Below, piece after piece: positions 8,314 through 15,720 of a DNA stretch of 50,591 nt. The notes under the pieces were generated by a model. It was not told the origin of the DNA, did not search any database, and saw only the letters and a list, made by a program, of their open reading frames with translations. Made by a program: the position numbers and the translations under genes. Each line of letters opens with the position of its first letter. Position 1 is the stretch's first letter. The DNA comes from GWB1-39-12 sp964435575 (GTDB lineage: Bacteria; Patescibacteriota; Microgenomatia; UBA8517), in NCBI GenBank assembly GCA_964435575.1, contig CAYSZS010000004.1, forward strand, positions 1 through 50,591, read 5' to 3'.

Positions 8314-8675
8314 GAAATTTAATTGCCCAAAGAGAAAACCCTCTGACCACGCCCTTAAGCGGCATCGGAAACATCGGCCAGGGAACAAATGCCGTAGTCG
8401 TACTCGCACAAGTTTTATCAACCACAATCGGCCTACTGACCGTAGTTGCGGCGCTTTTCTTCATGTTCATTCTAATAACCGGCGCAATCGGCATCATTTC
8501 CTCTGGCGGCGATAAAGGAGCATTTGAGGACGCCAGAAGGAAAATGACTACGGGCGCAATCGGTTTAGTCGTCGTTATCGCAGCCATGTTTATAATGGAT
8601 ATCATTACAACCCTCCTGGGAATAAGAAATATTTTAAATATCGGAGAAATGATTGAAAGAATTACACAGCTCTAA
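8310..8675 (+). CDS. T4SS-pilin-like two-helix membrane protein
   Basis: 121 residues. The motif ISSGGDKGAFEDARRKMT (about residues 61-78) lies between two hydrophobic helices. It is one of the four paralogs with the fuller GGDK form of the motif (others at 8694, 9360 and, as GGDP, 9810). The N-terminus is polar and lacks a classical signal peptide. Start coupled to the preceding gene. Confidence 0.75.
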   Translation: MRNLIAQRENPLTTPLSGIGNIGQGTNAVVVLAQVLSTTIGLLTVVAALFFMFILITGAIGIISSGGDKGAFEDARRKMTTGAIGLVVVIAAMFIMDIITTLLGIRNILNIGEMIERITQL

Positions 8676-8693
8676 ACCAAATTCCAAAGTGAT

Positions 8694-9284
8694 ATGAATG
8701 AAGCAATTGCCCAAAATATTATAAATCCAGCAATAGACCTTGGGTTTAGTAGTGGCGCGGCATTTTTCGGTAGTCTTATCCCTGCTCTTATCAGTCTGGG
8801 ATTTGTAATAGGAGCAATAGTTTTTGTGTTTATATTAATCGTCGGAGCCATTCAGTGGATTACTTCCGGCGGGGACAAGATGCAGTTGCAAGCAGCCCGC
8901 TCAAAAATAACCAGTGCACTTGTCGGCATAATTATCCTTTTGGCCTTTTTTGCCATACTAAACCTTGTCGAGTGTTTCTTCCGAATAGGCTTAAGACAAG
9001 TTGAGATTGGTCCTTTTAATATTAATTTTTCGTCGACCTTAATTTGTCCAGGTGGAGGTGGGGGTGGCGGAGGAGGTGGTGGAGGTTCTGCTCCATCTGG
9101 AGGAAACATCGCCTGTTCGTGTGGTGGAGCATGTTCCGGATATTATGCAGTCACAAATAGAGTTGGAAGGCTCACCTTCGCGGGTGATTGTTATAGATGC
9201 ACCTCGGGAGGTTGGGTTGCGGAGGGTGGCACGTGTGGAATACTTCATTGTCGACCAGGTGACTGGGATTGCAGAAATCCTTAA
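8694..9284 (+). CDS. T4SS-pilin-like protein with poly-Gly linker and Cys-rich tail
   Basis: 196 residues. Residues 1-115 are the two-helix pilin-like module with ITSGGDKMQLQAARSKIT. A run of about twelve consecutive glycines follows (about 120-131), then a 60-residue Cys-rich tail with eight cysteines (for example CSCGGACSG). The tail resembles the external modules of the 6215 gene, here placed C-terminally. The Gly run is encoded by a G-rich GGN tract (9051-9086) that could change length by slippage. An exposed tail on a minor pilin is plausible, but this is inferred. Confidence 0.7.
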   Translation: MNEAIAQNIINPAIDLGFSSGAAFFGSLIPALISLGFVIGAIVFVFILIVGAIQWITSGGDKMQLQAARSKITSALVGIIILLAFFAILNLVECFFRIGLRQVEIGPFNINFSSTLICPGGGGGGGGGGGGSAPSGGNIACSCGGACSGYYAVTNRVGRLTFAGDCYRCTSGGWVAEGGTCGILHCRPGDWDCRNP

Positions 9285-9359
9285 ACTCAAAGTTCTGTTT
9301 GAACCTATTTTTCCCCCTTGACAAAGGATTTAGTATATCCACATAATAAAGACATCAAC

Positions 9360-9704
9360 ATGACACTACTTTCACCAGTTTATGCCCAAGCAATAAACAT
9401 TACTCCCGGGGGGCAATTCTCAGGATTAAACGACATTACAGTTGCAACTATTATCTCTGCCTTCATTATTCTCGCCCTCGTTGTTGCAGCTTTGGTTTTC
9501 TTCTTCATGCTGGTTTGGGGAGGCATAAGGTACATTACCTCAGGCGGAGACAAGGGTCAGACAGAAGCAGCCCGAGGCCAAATTACAGCAGCTCTAATCG
9601 GTTTGGTCATAGTTTTTGCGGCTTGGGCAATAATTAATCTTGTAAACTTGTTCTTCGGAATAAATATACTTTCGCTTAACATTCCGAATGCTCAGGCTCC
9701 ATAA
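9360..9704 (+). CDS. T4SS-pilin-like two-helix membrane protein
   Basis: 114 residues from the ATG at 9360 (MTLLSPVYAQA...). A TTG at 9318 would extend it by 14 residues, but the extension has no hydrophobic or family-like character. The motif ITSGGDKGQTEAARGQIT sits between two helices. It is followed at once by a 6-bp repeat array and a strong terminator, so the first transcription unit of the cluster seems to end here. Confidence 0.75.
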   Translation: MTLLSPVYAQAINITPGGQFSGLNDITVATIISAFIILALVVAALVFFFMLVWGGIRYITSGGDKGQTEAARGQITAALIGLVIVFAAWAIINLVNLFFGINILSLNIPNAQAP

Positions 9705-9726
9705 GAGTAAGTGTAAGAGTAAGTGG
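9703..9726 (+). repeat. 6-bp iterated array at the stop codon
   Basis: Four 6-mers alternating AAGAGT and AAGTGT/AAGTGG. It begins inside the TAA stop at 9702-9704 and abuts the terminator. No inverted partner is visible. Confidence 0.7.
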
Positions 9727-9727
9727 G

Positions 9728-9750
9728 AAGCCCGCTTAGCGGGCTTTTTT
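9728..9750 (+). terminator. Rho-independent terminator
   Basis: Stem AAGCCCGC/GCGGGCTT with a TTA loop followed by a T run. It is the only clear intrinsic terminator I see in the window. Confidence 0.9.
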
Positions 9751-9797
9751 AGTTAATATAAGTCCCTTGCTTCGTCTTTAGGTATTTTGTTAAACTG

Positions 9798-9803
9798 TAA
9801 ACT
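9798..9803 (+). promoter_or_regulatory. -10 element before the eighth pilin gene
   Basis: TAAACT ending 6 nt before the ATG at 9810. It restarts transcription after the terminator at 9728-9750; leaderless start predicted. Confidence 0.5.
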
Positions 9804-9809
9804 AAGAAT

Positions 9810-10139
9810 ATGAAACTTGCTCAAGTACCAATAGAAACAGTTTGTGATCCACCGGAAAGCTCGTTCAACTGCGTTGCTACGGTAGGCGGCTTTGAAGGTC
9901 TTTTCGAAAACGCAATCGCAGCTCTTTTGGGTCTTGCTGGCATTGCTCTTTTTATAATGCTCTTAGTGGGAGGCTTTAAGTTTATAACTTCCGGAGGTGA
10001 CCCCAAAAGTCTCGAGTCTGCAAAAAATACATTGACACATGCAATAGGCGGGATCGTTCTTGTGGCACTAAGCTACCTTATTCTTCGCTTTATCGGAGTA
10101 TTTACCGGAGCCGATGTAGTTAATTTTAACATAAATTAA
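9810..10139 (+). CDS. T4SS-pilin-like two-helix membrane protein
   Basis: 109 residues, the eighth paralog of the cluster. The motif ITSGGDPKSLESAKNTLT is at about residues 60-77 between two hydrophobic helices. Unlike the preceding seven it has its own promoter after a terminator, so it may be expressed separately and could be a major or differently timed subunit. Two cysteines lie near the N-terminus (VCDPPESSFNC). Confidence 0.75.
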   Translation: MKLAQVPIETVCDPPESSFNCVATVGGFEGLFENAIAALLGLAGIALFIMLLVGGFKFITSGGDPKSLESAKNTLTHAIGGIVLVALSYLILRFIGVFTGADVVNFNIN

Positions 10140-10152
10140 CCTTAGTTTGTGC

Positions 10153-10158
10153 TAAACT
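10153..10158 (+). promoter_or_regulatory. Extended -10 before the 10166 gene
   Basis: TGCTAAACT, with the hexamer ending 7 nt before the ATG at 10166; leaderless start predicted. Confidence 0.5.
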
Positions 10159-10165
10159 AAATTTA

Positions 10166-12793
10166 ATGAAACCGCTCTATTATCTTTTAGGTATTATCTT
10201 CCTAGTAGCCACTTTTTTTGCTCTAGCAACAAAGCCTTCATATGCACAAAGTTGTCCAAGCGACTGCGATGCGGGCTGCGGCGTAGGCTTTGTCTGTGAC
10301 TACTGCCAGCGTGACGGAGACAGAGGACCAGCAACCTGGAATTGCAGTCGTCGTGGATGCTGTAATCGTCCTGAAAGATGTCCAGGAGAAAGTGGGGTTT
10401 GTCTTGAAGCGGGCTATCATGTTAATAACCGCATAAATTGTGCTTCAGACCCGGATTTATGCGGACCAACTCCCACAAGAAGACCTAGACCCCCAACCCC
10501 AACATCAACCCCCGCCCCCCTTCCTACAACCGGACCAGCAAGGCCAAGACCCGATCCTTATGTACCCTGCAGTCAATTTAGAGAGCCGGAATTTCACTCT
10601 TTAAGGCCTTATCAAGCTTCACCCTGCAACCAGAATGTCGATCAGGATGCCCTTTTTTGCGGCAACGATTTAGTTCTAGTCGACGAATTTACTATAGTAA
10701 AAACTTTTTTTGCCCCGCCATTCTACACTCAATGGACCTACTCGCTCGACGGCCAACCGATTGAGCCCGTACCTGCGGAAAACCCCCTGGAAGAATTACC
10801 CTGCCTTGTTTGCCGGGCCGGAACTTGTGTACCAAGAATCCCGGGACCCATGCCTGGCTGTGATCCCGGTTTAAATATGTGCTCCGGCCTGGGTTCCGAG
10901 TGCGTCGGAAATTGTATAGATAACGGAGACGGAACAGAAACCTGTTTTTTCAATATTACCAGAGTCAGAAACATTGCAATCGATCTTGAGGGAGCAAGGC
11001 TGCCCATCATGGGCTATACAGAACCATCTCTTAATAATGAGGATGACCCCTATCGTGTAATAAATAGCGTACTTCAAAATGAAACTGTAGAAGACGCCCT
11101 AAAAGTTAACGAATACGTAAGCTGGTACTTAAACGGAGTAATCGGCCGGGCCGAATATAATCCTCCAAACCTTGACACAGAAGAGGGAAGAAGAAAAATG
11201 ACAGACTATTCGGGCCCTTTAAAGAAACTGCTCTCCTTTGAAAGCCAACTTACGGATAGATTATTTGAGGTAACAAGAGCGGGAGTTGATAGACATAACC
11301 AGATTGTGGGTTGTTCTGTCGCGGGAATACCAACCGCCTGTTATCCCGGGGGCGCTCCAAGGTTCAGGCTAAACCAAGCTTTCGGTAGATTGCTTCAATA
11401 CATACCTTTTTCTTCGACAGAGGACAGGGTCGGCGAAGTCGAAATAACCGACTATTCAATACAGCCGGTTCTTTTCACCGGATTTAGAATCCTCTCGTCT
11501 TCGATAACAAACCAGCAGCCTGCCGAGCTTTTCTTCGCCCACATGCAGGAGAGTTACGAGCTGGCCGACCTTCTTCAGAAACCCTTCAGTTATCAGGGGG
11601 CGAATTTGGACGCAGAAGCAGAAGATTCAGTCGTCCCCTACTCGCCCTTTTGTGATCTGACCACAATTCGTTCAAACCCGGGAGACCACCTTTTCCCGGG
11701 AGAGCTTTCGGCAACGGTTGAGTATACCGCCCAGGTGGAGTGTACTTTCTGCATACCGGACCCCGATATTCCGGGGAGTTTGTGTCGCTGTCTTTCAGGA
11801 AGTACGGCCGATTGTCAACCTGATGCCGACTATTGCGCAACGGATTATGGACCGGTTGACTGCGGAGAAGGCATAACCTGTGGAGCTGATTGCGGTTCTT
11901 TCCCGACCGGGCAACCCTGTGACCTTTATTTGGCAGGTGCAACCTGCGTGCCTCAAAGCTGGTCGTGTGTTGGAGATTTTGGAGTTGGCCCACCCCCTTG
12001 CCCCGCGGGGTTTAGATGCGGTACCAACTGTTCTGCGCCACTACCTGAGCAGATAGACCTAACCCAGGAATGTCCGAATACGGTTTACGTTTCCTTTAGA
12101 ACGGTAACCAAAACACCACTGGCTACTGAGATTTGGACGAGACTTGTTGCAGGACCCTCCAGTGTTTTTAGGCGAATTTTTCCCCAAATAGAAGACGCGC
12201 CCGGAAGACCGATTAGACGACTTTGGGATATTCCGGCCGCAACCAGCGTAATATACGAGGTTTTAACTCCGGGTGTCAGGGTCGTTGCCGGAAATCCAGG
12301 ATCAGGAAGGGACAACGTCGGCGAACTTTACTTTCCCCATATAGGCGGAATACACGAATATTTCTTAAAATGCATTCAAAAGACCTTAAGGCCGCAAGGC
12401 TTTGGCGAAGGTTGCGCAACAGGACCGCTCCCTCCACAGATTGCAAACACCGGTAGCGGCGGAAACACCGGTATCTGTGGAACTTATGATGCCGGGTCTT
12501 ACGTACCTCCTGCGCCGACAAGGGGTTCTGCCTGCGAGCCTGGAGTTGCCGGTTGGTGTAGCATTTCAACCTTAACCCGCGAAATCAATGTNNNNNNNNN
12601 NNNNNNNNNNNNNNNNNNNNNNNNNNNNNNNNNNNNNNNNNNNNNNNNNNNNNNNNNNNNNNNNNNNNNNNNNNNNNNNNNNNNNNNNNNNGACCACTGG
12701 ACAGATCCTGATACCAATATCAACAAAATGATAACGTTATCTCAAAACGGCACGGTCTGGGATCCCTGGGCATATTACGGAGTTTGTTTCTAA
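10166..12793 (+). CDS. Large secreted Cys-rich protein, probable C-terminal lytic transglycosylase domain lost in a gap
   Basis: About 840 known residues plus a 100-N gap. A clear signal peptide (residues 1-28, ending SYAQS) is followed by a Cys-rich region (30-105), a Pro/Thr/Arg linker (about 105-135), a long unique region, and another Cys-rich block (about 530-630). Just before the gap comes PGVAGWCSISTLTREIN. After it come NINKMITLSQNGT and WDPWAYYGVCF, which look like the beginning and end of a lysozyme-like/SLT domain (the NI..A.....G..PWA.Y ending). The frame is open on both sides, and the other two frames after the gap hit stops. A VirB1-like peptidoglycan opener for the secretion apparatus is the likely role; the catalytic part is not visible. 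Confidence 0.65.
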   Translation: MKPLYYLLGIIFLVATFFALATKPSYAQSCPSDCDAGCGVGFVCDYCQRDGDRGPATWNCSRRGCCNRPERCPGESGVCLEAGYHVNNRINCASDPDLCGPTPTRRPRPPTPTSTPAPLPTTGPARPRPDPYVPCSQFREPEFHSLRPYQASPCNQNVDQDALFCGNDLVLVDEFTIVKTFFAPPFYTQWTYSLDGQPIEPVPAENPLEELPCLVCRAGTCVPRIPGPMPGCDPGLNMCSGLGSECVGNCIDNGDGTETCFFNITRVRNIAIDLEGARLPIMGYTEPSLNNEDDPYRVINSVLQNETVEDALKVNEYVSWYLNGVIGRAEYNPPNLDTEEGRRKMTDYSGPLKKLLSFESQLTDRLFEVTRAGVDRHNQIVGCSVAGIPTACYPGGAPRFRLNQAFGRLLQYIPFSSTEDRVGEVEITDYSIQPVLFTGFRILSSSITNQQPAELFFAHMQESYELADLLQKPFSYQGANLDAEAEDSVVPYSPFCDLTTIRSNPGDHLFPGELSATVEYTAQVECTFCIPDPDIPGSLCRCLSGSTADCQPDADYCATDYGPVDCGEGITCGADCGSFPTGQPCDLYLAGATCVPQSWSCVGDFGVGPPPCPAGFRCGTNCSAPLPEQIDLTQECPNTVYVSFRTVTKTPLATEIWTRLVAGPSSVFRRIFPQIEDAPGRPIRRLWDIPAATSVIYEVLTPGVRVVAGNPGSGRDNVGELYFPHIGGIHEYFLKCIQKTLRPQGFGEGCATGPLPPQIANTGSGGNTGICGTYDAGSYVPPAPTRGSACEPGVAGWCSISTLTREINXXXXXXXXXXXXXXXXXXXXXXXXXXXXXXXXXXDHWTDPDTNINKMITLSQNGTVWDPWAYYGVCF
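12592..12691. other. Assembly gap (100 N)
   Basis: A run of exactly 100 N, a conventional unknown-length placeholder. The true missing length may be several hundred bases. Confidence 0.95.
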
Positions 12794-12801
12794 TAATTAA
12801 G

Positions 12802-13305
12802 ATGGGAAAGAAACCTAAAACTAAACCTAAAGTCAAAAGAAACCTAAAACCAATCTCTCTTTTTATTGTCATACTTGTCCTTTTAGCATTATTTTCCCAA
12901 AAACTCGACAAGTCTTTTAAGGCACCTCTGCAAAAATCCGCTCTCCAAACCCAAACGAGCAAAGATTCCGAAAAATCTGAAAAAATCGAATTAAATGGGA
13001 TAAAGGTTAACGATTTTAACAAAAAAGCAATTAAGGTGGGAGAGCTGGACGACGTCCTTTTTGTCGACGAAAATGGGTACAATATAACCTATTATCCACT
13101 CGATAAAGCCTTTCTGATAGTTATCACAAGTATCCCCTTTGAGGAAAATCGCCAGGAAGCCGAAAAAAGATTTTTAGACGAGCTGGGAATAGGAACTGCT
13201 GACGCCTGCAAACTGGCCGTCTACATAACCACTCCCAGAGCTTTCAACCCCAACGAGTCGGGAATTAATTATTCATTATCTTTCTGTGGCAAAGATAACA
13301 GGTAA
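12802..13305 (+). CDS. Anchored hypothetical protein in the T4SS-like locus
   Basis: 167 residues from the ATG at 12802; a TTG at 12784 would overlap the upstream gene and adds nothing family-like. A Lys/Arg-rich N-terminus (MGKKPKTKPKVKRN...) precedes one membrane helix (about 22-40), a charged linker, and a globular part of about 95 residues with two cysteines near the end. The fold looks like a small alpha/beta domain (ITYYPLDKAFLIVITSIPFEENRQEAEKRF). Not recognised. By position it may be a T4SS accessory facing the outside. Confidence 0.6.
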   Translation: MGKKPKTKPKVKRNLKPISLFIVILVLLALFSQKLDKSFKAPLQKSALQTQTSKDSEKSEKIELNGIKVNDFNKKAIKVGELDDVLFVDENGYNITYYPLDKAFLIVITSIPFEENRQEAEKRFLDELGIGTADACKLAVYITTPRAFNPNESGINYSLSFCGKDNR

Positions 13306-13338
13306 TACAGCTAGAAAAAGAATTATAGAAATCAATAG

Positions 13339-13374
13339 GTACCACAAGTACCAAAGGTATCAAAAGTATCACAA
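13339..13374 (+). repeat. 9-bp iterated array, left arm of the S23-gene element
   Basis: Four 9-mers with consensus GTAYCAMAR (for example GTACCACAA, GTATCAAAA). It ends 2 nt before the start codon at 13377. Confidence 0.9.
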
Positions 13375-13376
13375 GA

Positions 13377-13739
13377 ATGGATAAATCAGAAAAAGGTTAT
13401 CATAAATTGATTGTCTGGCATAGATTAAGGGAACTTTTAATCTTAACTTATGAGTTAACTGCAAAACTTCCTGCATCAGAACAGTTTGGTCTTGTCTCCC
13501 AGATGAGAAGAGCCATTGTTTCAGTAATATCTAATTTTGTCGAAGGTTACCTAAAAAGAAGCAAGAAGGAGAAAAAACACTTTTTAGAAATTTCGGAAAC
13601 ATCACTCCTTGAACTTGAAGTACAAAGTGAAATCTGTATTATTCTTAATTACTGGACACAAGAAGAGTATTTTCAATACGATAAAAAGCGTTCAGAGGCA
13701 GCTTATCTTTTGTATCGATATGAATTAAAAATTGTTTAA
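13377..13739 (+). CDS. S23/four-helix-bundle protein enclosed by inverted repeat arrays
   Basis: 120 residues, full length for the 23S-rRNA-intervening-sequence (S23, Avd-like) family. Typical signatures are YHKLIVWHRLRELL, LPASEQFGLVSQMRRAIVSV, NFVEGYLKRSKKEKKHFLEIS and LLELEVQSEI, predicting four helices. Known relatives are the ORFs inside rRNA intervening sequences and the Avd subunit of diversity-generating retroelements. They are basic, oligomeric and nucleic-acid binding; their exact role is often unknown. The ORF is bracketed within 2 nt on each side by oppositely oriented arrays of four 9-bp units, with no room for a Shine-Dalgarno site. The 439-bp block looks like a discrete element inserted in the T4SS-like locus. 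Confidence 0.85.
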   Translation: MDKSEKGYHKLIVWHRLRELLILTYELTAKLPASEQFGLVSQMRRAIVSVISNFVEGYLKRSKKEKKHFLEISETSLLELEVQSEICIILNYWTQEEYFQYDKKRSEAAYLLYRYELKIV

Positions 13740-13741
13740 GC

Positions 13742-13777
13742 CTGTGGTACTTTTGGTACTCGTGATACTTGTGATAC
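13742..13777 (-). repeat. 9-bp iterated array, right arm of the S23-gene element
   Basis: Four 9-mers (TTGTGATAC, TTTTGGTAC and variants), the reverse complement of the left-arm unit. It begins 2 nt after the stop codon. Confidence 0.9.
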
Positions 13778-13838
13778 TTGATATATGCGCTTGCATTTTC
13801 CCCTAACGGGTATGCTATTATTAAATTAACTAAAATCC

Positions 13839-15446
13839 ATGTTCAAAAAGCTCATCGCTTCAATAATACTTGCCTCATACTTCCTTGTTTCAGTTATTGT
13901 TCCGGTCGCTCGGGCCCAAGAAACTTGGTATCAACCAAGCTATACCGAGTGGGCAGAAAGAGTATATGATACCGAACACCCTGAGGAAATATTCGGCGAG
14001 CGCTACACTGCCGCACAGGTTTATTGGGTAATTTATAGTCTTATGCACTTTGTATTAACAGCTCTTGGGGAAGAGGGAGCAAGCTGCATCATAGCCCACC
14101 CCCGGGATCTTGAAACGTGTGTCCCTTCACTTAGAACTATTTTAACAAGCATGGGCTTTTTGTCCTCAAACGAAAGACAAGATAACAACGCTTGGCTTGC
14201 GATGATTGGAGAGCGACCCGTCTCTTTTGTTTCCTATGTAAAAGACTTAGGAACAAAATTAAATATAATCCCTGAAGCAAAAGCACAAGGCTTTGGCTTT
14301 GAAGCTGCAAGCGCTGTGCGCGAGATTTGGAGAACAGTAAGAGATCTCACCTATTTTCTATTGGTGCTGGTAATCATAGCCATGGCGTTTGCAATAATGT
14401 TCAGGGTAAGACTGTCCCCGCAAACCGTGATAACCGTTCAGTCGGCTATACCCAGGGTAATAATCGCCCTTGTCCTTATTACCTTCTCCTATGCCATAGC
14501 AGGATTTGTCATTGACCTCATGTATGTAGTCATCGGCTTAATAGCTGCCATTATTAGTAACTCAGGACTTTCGGGATTCGACTGGCCAACTATGTTCGGC
14601 GCCTTAACAAACGATAGAACTGTAATGCAGCTGATGCTTTTTTACTTTCTGGCTTTTCTTTTGGTTTCATTTTACGCTCTTTTCTCGGGAGCTCTTGGCT
14701 TTTTTAGCTTATTGTCCGGAGTCGGGCAAATATTTTGGGTTATATTACTTGTCATAGTTGCCATCGTCCTTCTCTTTGCGGTCTTTAGGATATTTTTCAT
14801 GCTCATTAGGACATATGTCATTGTTCTTCTCCTTATTATCTCTTCTCCTTTACAAATTCTGTTAGGCCCCTTGGGAGGCGGGGGGTTTGGTGCTTGGCTA
14901 AAAAGCATGGCTGCCAACTTGGCCGTGTTCCCAGCAACAGGCTTGATGTTTTTTATAGCCTTTCTTTTCCTTAGGGCTGCAATGCCTGACCTTTTTGAGG
15001 CATGGCCTCTAATAGCAGACCTTATCGATCGTGCATTCCCTTTCAATGTAAGTAGCGCTCTCGGAAATTCAACCTGGACCCCACCTTTATTGGTCGGAAC
15101 AAATGATATGGATATCTTGTGGCTTTTTGCCAGCGTTATTGTAATCACTCTTATTCCAAGAACCGCCGAGATAATAAGAGGCGCCATCACCGGCCGACCG
15201 TTTGCCTTCGGAACAGCGGTGGGTGAAGCATGGACAGGAGTAACAGGAATGGCAGGAAGAGGTCTCGGCTTTGCAGAAGGAAGAGGTGCTATGGAAAGAA
15301 TTAATATACAAAGAGATTTGGAGATGATGGCAGCACAACAAAGGGGGAGGATACGACCAGGCCAGCTTGGTGCAATCCAAAGAAGCGCTGAAATAACCAG
15401 GCAACAAGAAATATTACAAAGATTGAGGAGAGGATTGGGTCTTTAA
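13839..15446 (+). CDS. Polytopic VirB6/TrbL-like T4SS channel protein
   Basis: 535 residues. A signal-like first helix (1-25, ending VARAQ) is followed by a polar external part to about residue 160. Then come seven or so hydrophobic helices between about 170 and 455 (for example LTYFLLVLVIIAMAFAIMF and IFWVILLVIVAIVLLFAVF), with a Gly-rich GPLGGGGFGAWL loop. The ~70-residue charged C-terminal tail is probably cytoplasmic. The layout fits the VirB6/TrbL inner-membrane channel component in Patescibacteria T4SS loci; sequence identity to the family cannot be checked here. Confidence 0.7.
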   Translation: MFKKLIASIILASYFLVSVIVPVARAQETWYQPSYTEWAERVYDTEHPEEIFGERYTAAQVYWVIYSLMHFVLTALGEEGASCIIAHPRDLETCVPSLRTILTSMGFLSSNERQDNNAWLAMIGERPVSFVSYVKDLGTKLNIIPEAKAQGFGFEAASAVREIWRTVRDLTYFLLVLVIIAMAFAIMFRVRLSPQTVITVQSAIPRVIIALVLITFSYAIAGFVIDLMYVVIGLIAAIISNSGLSGFDWPTMFGALTNDRTVMQLMLFYFLAFLLVSFYALFSGALGFFSLLSGVGQIFWVILLVIVAIVLLFAVFRIFFMLIRTYVIVLLLIISSPLQILLGPLGGGGFGAWLKSMAANLAVFPATGLMFFIAFLFLRAAMPDLFEAWPLIADLIDRAFPFNVSSALGNSTWTPPLLVGTNDMDILWLFASVIVITLIPRTAEIIRGAITGRPFAFGTAVGEAWTGVTGMAGRGLGFAEGRGAMERINIQRDLEMMAAQQRGRIRPGQLGAIQRSAEITRQQEILQRLRRGLGL

Positions 15447-15462
15447 TATCTCCCAAGTCATA

Positions 15463-15717
15463 ATGACAGAAAAAGAAGTCAATTATGCTTCCAAAGACAT
15501 ACTCCATTCTATTAAAAAAGTGCTAAAAAGTTCTACTAATATTGCTGAAGAAATCAAGTCTGCTAAGTTGGATGAAATAAAGCACGATATTGAAATGACT
15601 GAGGCAATACAAAGAGGGGCTTTGTCTGGAGAATTGTTAGCAAGAAAAAGATCTTATCATTTGCAAAAAAAATTAAAACTTTTATCGATATTTAGAAAGC
15701 TATTTAGCACCAGATAA
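15463..15717 (+). CDS. Small helical hypothetical protein
   Basis: 84 residues, strongly charged and predicted almost wholly helical (KKVLKSSTNIAEEIKSAKLDEIKHDIEMTEAIQRG), basic at the C-terminus, without membrane segments. It starts 16 bp after the VirB6-like gene and is probably in the same transcript. It is convergent with the next gene, leaving 3 bp between the stops and no terminator. Not recognised; a small cytoplasmic T4SS accessory is possible. Confidence 0.6.
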   Translation: MTEKEVNYASKDILHSIKKVLKSSTNIAEEIKSAKLDEIKHDIEMTEAIQRGALSGELLARKRSYHLQKKLKLLSIFRKLFSTR

Positions 15718-15720
15718 AAA

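Noticed and set aside
9318..9359. TTG start at 9318 for the seventh pilin gene
   Set aside because: The codons overlap promoter-like sequence (TTGACA) and an ATG at 9360 fits the family length.
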